NCBI GenBank assembly: GCA_024279275.1
Contig: JAJRRS010000022.1
Span: 1 to 39,250, forward strand
Source: Planctomycetota bacterium
GTDB lineage: Bacteria > Planctomycetota > Phycisphaerae > Phycisphaerales > Phycisphaeraceae
Direction: 5' to 3'
Length of the DNA: 39,250 nt
Position numbers and translations under genes: made by a program. The first letter of the stretch is position 1; every line of letters starts with the position of its first letter. The notes beneath the pieces were generated by a model. That model saw nothing but the letters and a program-made list of their open reading frames with translations. It was not told where the DNA came from and did not search any database. Of this stretch, positions 29,096 through 36,693 are shown one piece after another.

Positions 29096-31621
29096 TTGAG
29101 TAAGACGACGAAAAAAAAACAGGCTCCCAAACCAGTGGGTAAACGTAAATCCGCCAAGCGAAAATCAGCCTTGAAGCCCAAACCCCCGGGGGCGGGGACG
29201 GAGAAGAAAAAAAATCAGGCTGACAGCGCCCAGGCGTTGCCCGAAATAATCCCAGCGCCGATGGATGTAAACAAGGCTGCGATCCCTGATATGTTGCCGG
29301 TCCTGCCGGTGCGCGGGAGCGTGATGTTCCCCGGGACGATCGTGCCTCTGGGTGTGGGTCGGCCCGCAAGCCGAAAGATGCTGGATGAGTCGTTGCCCAA
29401 GTCCAAGATCATCGCGCTGTTCAGCCAGAAAGACGAGGAAGTTGAAAACCCCACCGCCGACGACCTGCACCCCGTCGGGACCGCGGCGATGGTTCTCAAG
29501 CTCATCCGCCAGCCGGATGACAACATCTCCCTGATTGTTCACGGGATCGGACGGATTACACTTGATGAGGTCACGCAGGTCAAGCCTTATTTCAAGGCCC
29601 GTGTGTCTACGCCCGCCGAGAAATCCGGCTCGGGTAAGAAATTTGATGCCGAGGTCAGCCAGCTACGCGATCAGGCGCACGACCTGATCGACCTGTCGCC
29701 CAGCGCGCCCGAGCAGGCACTGACGGTGATGATGAACATCGACGAGCCTGGCGCGCTTGCGGATTTTCTGGGCGCGAATCTGGCGTTGGATATCGAGCAG
29801 AAGCAGGACCTGCTCGAAGAATTCAACATCGCCAAGCGTATCCGCATGGTCCACGTCCATCTGTCCAGCCAACTGGAAATCCTTCGGCTTCAAGAGAAGA
29901 TCCAGGAAGATGTGCAGTCGTCCATCGGCGAAACGCAGCGGCGCTTCTACCTGCGCGAACAGATCAAGGCGATCCAGAAAGAACTCGGCGAAGATGAGGC
30001 TGGCGGCGACCACATGATCACCCAGCTTGAGAAACGTCTGGAAGAAGCTGCCCCGCCCGCCAAGGTGATGGAGGAAGCCAAACGCGAATTGGACCGGTTG
30101 AAAGTGATTCCCCCAGCGAGTCCCGAGTACTCGGTCATCACGACTTATCTCGAATTGATTGCTGATCTGCCTTGGAACAAAGTCAGTGAAGATAATCTCA
30201 ATCTCGATCGTGCCCGCAAGACGCTCGATCGTGACCACTACGGCCTGGACAAGGTCAAACGCCGGCTGATTGAGTATCTGGCGGTGCGCAAACTCAACCC
30301 GCAGGGGCGCGGCCCGATCCTTTGTCTGGTCGGCCCGCCGGGGGTGGGTAAGACGAGTCTTGGACAATCCATTGCGGATAGTTTGGGGCGTGAGTTTGCG
30401 CGGATCAGCTTAGGCGGCATCCGTGACGAGGCCGAGGTCCGTGGGCATCGGCGTACTTATATCGGTGCGATGCCCGGGCGGATCATTCAGGAGATTCGCC
30501 GCGCCGGCACGAACAACCCCGTGATGATGCTCGATGAGGTCGATAAGCTCGGCTCCGATTTCCGCGGTGATCCATCCAGTGCTTTATTAGAAGTCCTGGA
30601 CCCCCGGCAGAACAACGCTTTTGTCGATCGCTATCTCGATGTCCCGTTCGATCTTTCGCAGGTGATCTTCATCGCCACCGCGAATTACATCGGCAACGTC
30701 CCGCCCGCGCTGCGCGACCGCATGGAGATCATCGACATCCCCGGGTACACCGATCCCGACAAGCTCATCATCGCCCGACGATATCTCGCGCCTCGACAGA
30801 TCAAGGAAAACGGGCTGACCCGCGCGAATTGCAAATGGCTTTCCACCGGCATCAAGAAGGTGATCGAAAACTACACCCGTGAGGCGGGCGTCCGCGAATT
30901 GGAACGGCAGATCGGCTCGGTCTGCCGGGGTGTGGCTGCGCAGGTAGCCGGGGCCACCAACGGCCGAAAACGCCGCAAGGTTGCTACCATCGACGAAGGC
31001 TTTGTCCGTGACATGCTCGGGCCGGAAAAATATATCCGCGATCTTGATACAAGGACCGTCTCGCCCGGCGTCGCGCTGGGGATGGCGTACACGCCCTTCG
31101 GCGGAGAGTTGCTCTTTATCGAGGCAACCAAGTACCCCGGCAAAGGCAACGTCAAACTCACCGGGCAGATCGGCGATGTGATGAAAGAATCCGCCAGTGC
31201 GGCGTTGTCGTTATTCAAGAGTAAGGCCGACACGTTGGGCTACGACGTGATGAAACTTGCCGAGCTTGATCTACACATCCACGTCCCCGCCGGTGCTGTT
31301 CCCAAGGACGGCCCAAGCGCAGGCACAGCGATGTATACCGCGATCACCTCGCTGCTGCTGGATATCCCGGTTAAAAAGAACCTGGCGATGACCGGCGAAG
31401 TTACGTTACGCGGCAAAGTCCTGCCCATCGGTGGCGTCAAAGAAAAAACCCTCGCCGCCGCCCGTGCCGGTGTCAAGACAATCCTCCTGCCTGCGCGGAA
31501 CAAGCCCGACATGGAAGAGGTCGATGCACAGGTCAAGAAAAAGTGTAAGTTTTACTTCGTTGAAAATGTTGATGATGTATTGAAGTACGCGCTGGGGAAG
31601 ATCGGGAGGCGGAAGAAGTGA
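29096..31621 (+). CDS. lon: ATP-dependent protease La (Lon)
   Basis: Encodes 841 residues from TTG 29096. A Lys-rich N-terminal extension of about 60 residues precedes the substrate-binding N domain (LPVLPVRGSVMFPGTIVPLGVGR). The AAA+ domain has Walker A GPPGVGKTS at about 413-421 and Walker B MMLDEVDK. The protease domain has catalytic Ser741 (PKDGPSAGT) and Lys784 (GGVKEKTLAA). Lon degrades misfolded and regulatory proteins in the cytosol. The TTG start is uncertain: TATAAG at 29081-29086 is a possible -10 element and ATG 29260 is an internal alternative that would remove the extension. The extension includes a CCCCCGGGGGCGGGG tract. Hsp20 lies directly upstream. Confidence 0.95.
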   Translation: MSKTTKKKQAPKPVGKRKSAKRKSALKPKPPGAGTEKKKNQADSAQALPEIIPAPMDVNKAAIPDMLPVLPVRGSVMFPGTIVPLGVGRPASRKMLDESLPKSKIIALFSQKDEEVENPTADDLHPVGTAAMVLKLIRQPDDNISLIVHGIGRITLDEVTQVKPYFKARVSTPAEKSGSGKKFDAEVSQLRDQAHDLIDLSPSAPEQALTVMMNIDEPGALADFLGANLALDIEQKQDLLEEFNIAKRIRMVHVHLSSQLEILRLQEKIQEDVQSSIGETQRRFYLREQIKAIQKELGEDEAGGDHMITQLEKRLEEAAPPAKVMEEAKRELDRLKVIPPASPEYSVITTYLELIADLPWNKVSEDNLNLDRARKTLDRDHYGLDKVKRRLIEYLAVRKLNPQGRGPILCLVGPPGVGKTSLGQSIADSLGREFARISLGGIRDEAEVRGHRRTYIGAMPGRIIQEIRRAGTNNPVMMLDEVDKLGSDFRGDPSSALLEVLDPRQNNAFVDRYLDVPFDLSQVIFIATANYIGNVPPALRDRMEIIDIPGYTDPDKLIIARRYLAPRQIKENGLTRANCKWLSTGIKKVIENYTREAGVRELERQIGSVCRGVAAQVAGATNGRKRRKVATIDEGFVRDMLGPEKYIRDLDTRTVSPGVALGMAYTPFGGELLFIEATKYPGKGNVKLTGQIGDVMKESASAALSLFKSKADTLGYDVMKLAELDLHIHVPAGAVPKDGPSAGTAMYTAITSLLLDIPVKKNLAMTGEVTLRGKVLPIGGVKEKTLAAARAGVKTILLPARNKPDMEEVDAQVKKKCKFYFVENVDDVLKYALGKIGRRKK

Positions 31622-31823
31622 ACCACTGAGGCACAGAGACACCGAGAAGAAGAGGGAGTAGGAACAGGGATAAACGCAGATGAACACGGATGGGGATTGT
31701 TGCCCGTGAACTCACTTGGTCTTCTCCTCTGTATTCATCTGCGTTTATCTGCGTTCATCCCTGTTCCCAATGTATTCTCTGTGCCTCTGTGTCTCTGTGT
31801 TTACTCTTTCCCAGGCCAAAAAG
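31622..31823. repeat. Composite inverted repeat (CACAGAG outer, ACAGGGATAAACGCAGAT inner)
   Basis: Outer arms: GAGGCACAGAGACACCGAG at about 31624-31648 and its mirror GTGCCTCTGTGTCTCTGTG at 31774-31799. Inner arms: GGAACAGGGATAAACGCAG at 31661-31692 and its mirror GCGTTCATCCCTGTTCCC at 31734-31768, with a loop of about 40 bases. The order of phrases matches the element at 14106-14291. It fills the gap between lon and the adenosyltransferase gene. Confidence 0.88.
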
Positions 31824-32357
31824 ATGAAGCTCTACACCAAACGCGGCGACGACGGCGGGACCGATCTGTTCGCGGGCCAACGAACCACCAAGACCGACCC
31901 CCGCATCATCGCGATTGGTGACGTTGATGAAACCAACGCGACGATCGGCTTAGCGATCGCTGTCTGCGGTCCCGACGAGATCAAAGATATCCTGCTGGAG
32001 ATTCAGCGCCGGCTATTCGATCTCGGTGCTGACCTCGCCACTCTGGACACAACTAAACCACGACGGATCACACAGAACCACACCGAACAACTGGAAAAAC
32101 ACATCGATACGGCTTGTGACCAGCTCCCCGCGATGAAACACTTCATCCTCCCCGGCGGCTGTGAACTTGCCTCACGTTTGCACATCGCCCGCACCGTCTG
32201 CCGACGTGCCGAGCGTGCCTGTGTCGCTTTTCAAGGCCGTGATGCCGATGTCGATCACGCCGTCATCTACCTTAATCGTTTGAGTGACCTGCTGTTCGCC
32301 TTAGCACGGCGAGCGAATCAGATCGAAGGTGTCGATGATGTGCCTTGGGTTGGATGA
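31824..32357 (+). CDS. pduO: Cob(I)alamin adenosyltransferase, PduO type
   Basis: Encodes 177 residues. The enzyme transfers the adenosyl group of ATP to cob(I)alamin to make coenzyme B12. Conserved parts are KLYTKRGDDGGTDLFAGQRTTKTDPRI, the N-terminal ATP-binding part, GDVDETNATIGLA, and the C-terminal ARTVCRRAERACVAF and VIYLNRLSDLLFALARRAN. ATG 31824 is chosen: the frame is open to 31716 but that part is translated repeat. It is followed two bases later by the convergent rluD-family gene. No B12-dependent enzyme is next to it. Confidence 0.92.
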   Translation: MKLYTKRGDDGGTDLFAGQRTTKTDPRIIAIGDVDETNATIGLAIAVCGPDEIKDILLEIQRRLFDLGADLATLDTTKPRRITQNHTEQLEKHIDTACDQLPAMKHFILPGGCELASRLHIARTVCRRAERACVAFQGRDADVDHAVIYLNRLSDLLFALARRANQIEGVDDVPWVG

Positions 32358-32359
32358 CG

Positions 32360-33598
32360 CTACTGGATTGTCTTTTTAAGATCCAGATACACCCCGTTGG
32401 TCACCACGTCACCTGCTTTGGGACGTTTGCGTAGCTCGGTGATGAGGTCGCGTAACTTTCCGTGGACGGGGGCGGTGAAGGTCATGGGGTCTTTGGTTTC
32501 AGGATGGAACATGCGTAGCATGGCGGCGTGCAGCGCGGGTGTTGCCATGAGCATGTCGTCGCGCTCGGCGGCCTCGCGCTCCATCTTTTGGCCTTCTTGT
32601 TTGTCGCGAGCGTAGGTCAGGTTCGGTCGTGCGGCCGCGGGTCTTGGTGGATCATCAAGTTCTGTGAGGCCGACGGGTTCGCCGCCGTAGATGATGTCGC
32701 CGACCAGGGGGTAGCCGATGTAGGCCATGTGTACGCGGATCTGATGTGTGCGGCCGGTCTTAAGTTCGAGTTCTACGAGGCTGTAGCCCTGGTATCGTTC
32801 ACGGACCCGGTAGAGTGTGACGGAGTCTCGGCTGGTGGAGTCGTGTCGGACGGACATAGCTTCGCGGATGGTGGGGTGTTTGCCGATGGGTTCGTTGATG
32901 ACGCCGCCGATGGGGTCGGGGCAGCCGTGGACGACGGCGAGGTAGACTTTGAGGTTGGTGCGATCCTCGAACTGCTTGGCGAGCTTCCAGTGCTGATTAT
33001 CTTGTTTGGCAACGATGATGACGCCGGTGGTATTTTTGTCGAGTCGGTGGATGACGCCGGGGCGTGCGTGTTCCTTGCCGACTTTGCTAAGTTCAGCCTT
33101 GTCGGTGTCGTCGCGTTGCGACTGTTGGAAGTGGTAGGCGAGTGCGTTTAAGAGTGTGCCGTTGAGGTGGCTGCGAGCGGGGTGGACGATCAGGCCGGCC
33201 TGCTTGTTGATGACGATGAAGCCGTCTTCTTCGTGCAGTACTTCAAGGGGGATGGGTTCGGGGGAAAGATCAACGGCGGGCCTCGGTGGGATCAATACAT
33301 TGATGACGTCGCTCTTGCGGAGCCTGGTGCTTGCTTTGGGTTTTTTGCCGTTGACGGTGACGCCGCCGAGGGAGATCAGGCGCTGGATCTGGTGACGGCT
33401 GAAGCCCTTGATGCGGCTTTGGAGATATTTATCCAGGCGGTGGTTGGAGTCTTTAGAGAGCGTAAAACTCTGAGGGTGGACGCCTTCTTCCAGAAGAATG
33501 TCGGGTAGATCGCTTTGGGGTTCGGCGGGATCTGTAGACGGATCGCCGGTGAGGTTTTGCGATGGGTCGTCGGGGTATTTCGGCGTGTCGTGGGTCAT
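32360..33598 (-). CDS. rluD: RluD-family 23S rRNA pseudouridine synthase
   Basis: Encodes 412 residues. An N-terminal low-complexity tail of about 45 residues precedes an S4 RNA-binding domain (HRLDKYLQSRIKGFSRHQIQRLISLGGVTVNGKKP). The catalytic domain follows with GLIVHPARSHLNGTLLNAL and the Asp-containing HRLDKNTTGVIIVAK, then LELKTGRTHQIRVHMAYIGYPLVGDIIYGG. It isomerises uridines in rRNA; the exact site cannot be read. The ATG overlaps the stop of the upstream TPR-like gene as ATGA, so the two are coupled. The C-terminal 70 residues after the core include a charged spacer. Confidence 0.92.
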   Translation of the reverse strand: MTHDTPKYPDDPSQNLTGDPSTDPAEPQSDLPDILLEEGVHPQSFTLSKDSNHRLDKYLQSRIKGFSRHQIQRLISLGGVTVNGKKPKASTRLRKSDVINVLIPPRPAVDLSPEPIPLEVLHEEDGFIVINKQAGLIVHPARSHLNGTLLNALAYHFQQSQRDDTDKAELSKVGKEHARPGVIHRLDKNTTGVIIVAKQDNQHWKLAKQFEDRTNLKVYLAVVHGCPDPIGGVINEPIGKHPTIREAMSVRHDSTSRDSVTLYRVRERYQGYSLVELELKTGRTHQIRVHMAYIGYPLVGDIIYGGEPVGLTELDDPPRPAAARPNLTYARDKQEGQKMEREAAERDDMLMATPALHAAMLRMFHPETKDPMTFTAPVHGKLRDLITELRKRPKAGDVVTNGVYLDLKKTIQ

Positions 33599-34425
33599 TG
33601 GCCGGGTGTTTGGCCGGGGGATTGACCGGGGGATTGACCGGGGGATTGACCGGGGGATTGACCGGGGGTGGCCGTGGTTGTGTCGGCGGTGTCTGTTGCT
33701 TCGGCCGTCTCGGTAGCTTGAGTTTGCGTATCGGTGGCGTCGGCTGCGGGGTCGGCGCTTTGGACGTTGTCGATTGAGGTGTCTGTGGGAGTTTCGGCAG
33801 GCTCAACTGCTTCGCCGAACACGATCGGTCGGGTCAGGTCGTCGAGCATGTCGATCCGGAGTTGCGCCAGGGTGACGATGGCGTTGAGCCTTGCATCGGT
33901 GGCGATCTGCTTGGCGTTGGACCAGTGCGTTTCAGCGGCCTTGAAGTCGTTGCGTGTTTCGGCAAGGTTCGCCAGGCCGACGGCGGCGTTTGCGCGGAAG
34001 GCATTGTCGGCGTCAGAGTTGAGGACTTGGTTGAACATCGACTCAGCGGCATCGAGCGATTCCTTGGCGGACATCATCCCGGTGTCTTCCTGGCCGGCGG
34101 TTTCCTGGTTTATCTGGATAGCCTGCTGGTGGTAGGCGACTGCGCCGCGGAGCAGCGCGAGTTGTGGGATGGCGGGGTGGCTGGCGTTTTCGACGGCGCG
34201 TTCGCGGTAGCTCTGCGGCAGGGTGGTGGCGTCGAGGTCGTACCAGGCTTTTTCGTGGCTGGCGGCCTGGGTGTTGTTGTAATACCCGAAGCCGAACCAT
34301 CCGACCATGAGGATGATGGCGACGACCATGATCGCGTTGCCGTGCTTGGTCCAGAACTCGCCGAAGTGGTCGAGAAATTCTGCGAGGTCGTTGTCTTTAA
34401 GTTCGTGGCGTTCTTTGGCGTCCAT
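33595..34425 (-). CDS. YfgM/TPR-like membrane-anchored protein
   Basis: Encodes 276 residues. Residues 1-30 are a charged cytoplasmic part (MDAKERHELKDNDLAEFLDHFGEFW), followed by one membrane helix (AIMVVAIILMVGWFGFGYY). The outside part has helical TPR-like repeats (ANAAVGLANLAETRNDFKAAETHWSNAKQIA), as in YfgM-type proteins that attach to the Sec translocon periphery. The C-terminal 60 residues are low complexity: Thr/Ala/Asp-rich, then PGQS repeated four times plus PGQTPGQ, coded by 12-base GATTGACCGGGG units. It is coupled to the rluD-family gene downstream. Function by analogy only. Confidence 0.78.
   Translation of the reverse strand: MDAKERHELKDNDLAEFLDHFGEFWTKHGNAIMVVAIILMVGWFGFGYYNNTQAASHEKAWYDLDATTLPQSYRERAVENASHPAIPQLALLRGAVAYHQQAIQINQETAGQEDTGMMSAKESLDAAESMFNQVLNSDADNAFRANAAVGLANLAETRNDFKAAETHWSNAKQIATDARLNAIVTLAQLRIDMLDDLTRPIVFGEAVEPAETPTDTSIDNVQSADPAADATDTQTQATETAEATDTADTTTATPGQSPGQSPGQSPGQSPGQTPGQ
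33604..33670 (+). repeat. 12-base GATTGACCGGGG tandem repeat
   Basis: Four near-perfect copies of a 12-base unit with G5 runs plus two degenerate units. It codes Pro-Gly-Gln-Ser on the minus strand. Confidence 0.9.
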
Positions 34426-34498
34426 AGCTTTGATCTGTCTTTATTCGTAGTCGGTCGTGGTTCGTGTGAATGTTGTTGGCTTGGTGTTGTTGTGAGGC

Positions 34499-34972
34499 TT
34501 ATCTCGGGGAGAGGAAGACCTCGATGGTGGCTGTCTTGAAGCGGTTGCTCAGGCGTATACCCAAGGCCTCGGCGCCTTTGGTGTAGTGGAGGCTTGTGGA
34601 GCCGTCTTCGTGTATTTGCTTGTCTACCTGCAGCCAGCCTTGCAGGGGGAGCTGCTGGCGGTAGAAGCGTACGGTTTCGGGTGAGCGAGCGCGTCCCTGG
34701 TAGACGTGGGTGACGGTCCGTGCGACGCCGTCGAATGAGCTGCTGCATTGGGAGATGACGGGCTTGAAGCCGATGGGCATGGGGACGTCGGGGATCGGAG
34801 CGTTTTGGATAGCGACCAGCCCCGGGCCGACCTGCTTGGGCAGGTATTGGCCGTCGTCATTCCATGCGACCACCGGCACCTCGAACGGCACACGCCGGGT
34901 CGGGTTCTGATTGCAGCCGGCTAGTGTCGTGACGGCGATCAGTGTCAGTGCGGATAAGGCTTTATAAGGCAT
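34499..34972 (-). CDS. Predicted lipoprotein of unknown function
   Basis: Encodes 157 residues from ATG 34972, with GGAAG six bases upstream; the longer open frame to 35044 adds a tail without homology features. The N-terminus is a lipoprotein signal with lipobox LAGC (Cys near residue 20). The C-terminal half reads as a compact alpha/beta domain (FKPVISQCSSSFDGVARTVTHVYQGRARSPETVRFYRQQLPLQGWLQV), a pattern found in small envelope proteins that contain a P-x-E-x-V-x-x-F/Y-Y motif. It lies 75 bases upstream of the TPR-like gene on the same strand and may be co-transcribed. Role unknown. Confidence 0.78.
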   Translation of the reverse strand: MPYKALSALTLIAVTTLAGCNQNPTRRVPFEVPVVAWNDDGQYLPKQVGPGLVAIQNAPIPDVPMPIGFKPVISQCSSSFDGVARTVTHVYQGRARSPETVRFYRQQLPLQGWLQVDKQIHEDGSTSLHYTKGAEALGIRLSNRFKTATIEVFLSPR

Positions 34973-35117
34973 AGGATCTTCCGGGGGGTTCCGGGTTTGA
35001 GTCAACCTAAGAGTGTATTCGCAGTGGGAGGTGCGGGCAAACATGGGGCGGTTTGGGTTGGGGGATGCAGAGGAGACGGGATCGGGCGTGTCCGCGGATG
35101 GCGCAAAGGAAGGCGGG

Positions 35118-35208
35118 GAATGTAGACAGGATGACAGGATGTTCAGGATCAGGACTGCCGCAGCAGCACTGATACCATCCCGTCCATTCTGTCATCCAGT
35201 CTACATTC
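35118..35208. repeat. GTAGACAGGATGACAGGAT-type inverted repeat
   Basis: Left arm 35118-35140 (GAATGTAGACAGGATGACAG) and right arm 35186-35208 pair over 23 bases with two mismatches; spacer of 45 bases. Confidence 0.85.
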
Positions 35209-35735
35209 TTTGCTTTGCTTCTCTTCGTGTCTCCGTGTCTCTGCGCCCTTCGTGATTTCCTTTCTGATTTTCACATCATCAATCATAGATCACAAATCAT
35301 CAATCTAAAGCCTCACGGGGTTCCAGCGGTAACGGCAGGCGCGGGATCATTGGGACCAGGTCAAGCCTGCGTCCTGTTTATCCGTCATCTGGCCGGGACG
35401 ATCCGCTACAAAGTCCCCGGATGTGTACGAATTTTCATTCGCAGCGTTTCCGGGGCAGCCCTCGAGTCCTGGTCCTTTTAATCTTTGGATACTCAGGGTA
35501 GCTGTCGATCGCCGTCGTGAGGTTGTCGGCAGGTGTGACTCAAAATAAATCACGCCTCCACTGTTGGTGGAAATGACGGGGTTGTGCGCATGGATGTGGT
35601 TGGAGAGTTTATTTTGCGGGGTTAAGTCTTGTTGGCAGGGTCTGTAAGGGGATGTGCGTTGTGGCGCATTTTTGATTGGAGAATCGTCGGGGATGTGCGC
35701 ACGGGGGCGGTCGGAGGGGGTGGCTGTGAAGGTGC

Positions 35736-36179
35736 GGAGGATGTTGAGGGAGATAAGAAAGGTGAGGGAGCCAAGGCGGTATCGCGGAGGGCGCGGAGGC
35801 GCGGAGACACGGAGGAAGCGGGGGAGGGGAGGGTTACCGCAGAGGCTGCAGAGAGCGCGGAGGAGATGGGGGAGGGGCGTGTCCGCAGATTGCGCAGATG
35901 ACACAGATTCGGAATGTCGAGCGATGTGCCTGGGCAAGGCAAGATTTTGCAATATCACGATGTCGACTTGTGGCCCCTTAGATTGGTCGGAGGGTGTTGA
36001 GGGAGATAAGAAAGGTGGGGAGGATAAGGCGGTATCACGGGGGGCCGGAGGCGCGGAGAAGGCGGGGTCACAGAGCGCACGGAGTCACAGAGACACGGAG
36101 AAGACGGGAGGGGCGTGTCCGCAGATTTCACTTCGTGGACCTTCGGTTTCGCAGATGACACAGATCCGGAATGTCGAGC
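35736..36179 (+). repeat. Direct duplication of a 190-base repeat block
   Basis: Copy 1 at 35736-35922 and copy 2 at 35989-36179 share GTTGAGGGAGATAAGAAAGG, AAGGCGGTATC, GGAGGGGCGTGTCCGCAGAT, GCAGATGACACAGAT and CGGAATGTCGAGC in the same order, with indels. Copy 2 has an extra CACTTCGTGGACCTTCGG inside its GCAGAT phrase. Confidence 0.85.
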
Positions 36180-36222
36180 TCTGACACCTTATCTGGCTCA
36201 CCTTATCCGGCCCCTGATCCCC

Positions 36223-36519
36223 TTATTCTTCCACATCTGTGCGATAGATCGTGTGTTTTGGTCGGCCCGAGAGGATTTCCGCCTTGCCCCATGCGGTGAC
36301 TTCTTTGAAGGCTGGGCTGCGGATGAACTCGACGAATCGGTCCTGCTCTGACCACTCACTGACGATGAGGTAGGCGGTGTCATCGGCCACGTCTTTGAAC
36401 AGCGTGGATGTCACGTGCCCGGTTGCCGAACGGATGGCAACTAATACCGCGTCAAACTTCTGTTCGAACTCCTGCTGCTTCCCCGGCTTCACGTTGTAGT
36501 TCATACCGACTGTAATCAT
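36223..36519 (-). CDS. ABM-domain (antibiotic biosynthesis monooxygenase-like) protein
   Basis: Encodes 98 residues from ATG 36519, with AGGAGC eight bases upstream. It forms one dimeric alpha/beta-barrel ABM domain: MITVGMNYNVKPGKQQEFEQKFDAVLVAIRSATGHVTSTLFKDVADDTAYLIVSEWSEQDRFVEFIRSPAF. Members include haem-degrading and quinone-forming monooxygenases and many proteins of unknown role; no haem-binding residue is identified here. The gene lies between two direct repeats of about 20 bases and next to REP-like hairpins, so it may have moved as a unit. Confidence 0.87.
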   Translation of the reverse strand: MITVGMNYNVKPGKQQEFEQKFDAVLVAIRSATGHVTSTLFKDVADDTAYLIVSEWSEQDRFVEFIRSPAFKEVTAWGKAEILSGRPKHTIYRTDVEE

Positions 36520-36553
36520 CGTAAGCTCCTGCTCTGTAAAGTCTGAATCAGGT

Positions 36554-36567
36554 GTCAGGTGCCTGAC
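36554..36567. repeat. REP-like palindrome GTCAGGTGCCTGAC
   Basis: A perfect 14-base palindrome just upstream of the monooxygenase gene. It shares CCTGAC with the hairpin at 36674-36693. Confidence 0.6.
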
Positions 36568-36673
36568 CCGTTCACATAAATGTAACACAATAAATCAATA
36601 TTTGATTATACGACTCCCGACCCTTTATCCGATCCTTTATCCGATCCCCTGATCCGTTGATCTTGAAGTTATG

Positions 36674-36693
36674 TAAGGTTCCTGACAACCTTA
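36674..36693. repeat. Hairpin TAAGGTT-CCTGAC-AACCTTA overlapping the endonuclease stop
   Basis: A 7-bp perfect stem with a 6-base loop CCTGAC. The right arm contains the minus-strand stop codon of the restriction-endonuclease gene (36691-36693). It lacks a T run and so is a poor terminator; it resembles short REP-type repeats. Confidence 0.55.

Larger units (their letters stand above)
35045..36222. repeat. Gene-poor repeat-rich region, 1.2 kb
   Basis: I see no credible coding region here; open frames run through low-complexity repeats. Contents in order: an ACAGGAT-type inverted repeat (35118-35140 with 35186-35208); CTTCGTGTCTCCGTGTCTC phrases at 35222-35245; ATCATAGATCACAAATC phrases near 35280; a GGACCAGG/CCTGGTCC pair (35353-35360, 35468-35475); and a diverged direct duplication of CGGAG/GCAGAT phrases (35736-35922 and 35989-36179). 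It separates the lipoprotein from the monooxygenase gene and looks like a site where such elements accumulate. Confidence 0.75.
36201..36655. repeat. Direct repeats flanking the monooxygenase gene
   Basis: CCTTATCCGGCCCCTGATCC at 36201-36220 and CTTTATCCGATCCCCTGATCC-like sequence at 36635-36655 bracket the gene. The second copy is preceded by extra CCTTTATCCGAT units from 36620. Confidence 0.65.

Noticed and set aside
31716-31823. N-terminal extension of the adenosyltransferase (MVFSSVFICVYL...)
   Set aside because: It is translation of the composite inverted repeat; the conserved protein starts at ATG 31824.
35629-36184. Open frames rich in Arg, Gly and Glu in the gene-poor region
   Set aside because: They run through degenerate repeat phrases, have no homology-like features and differ between the two duplicated blocks.
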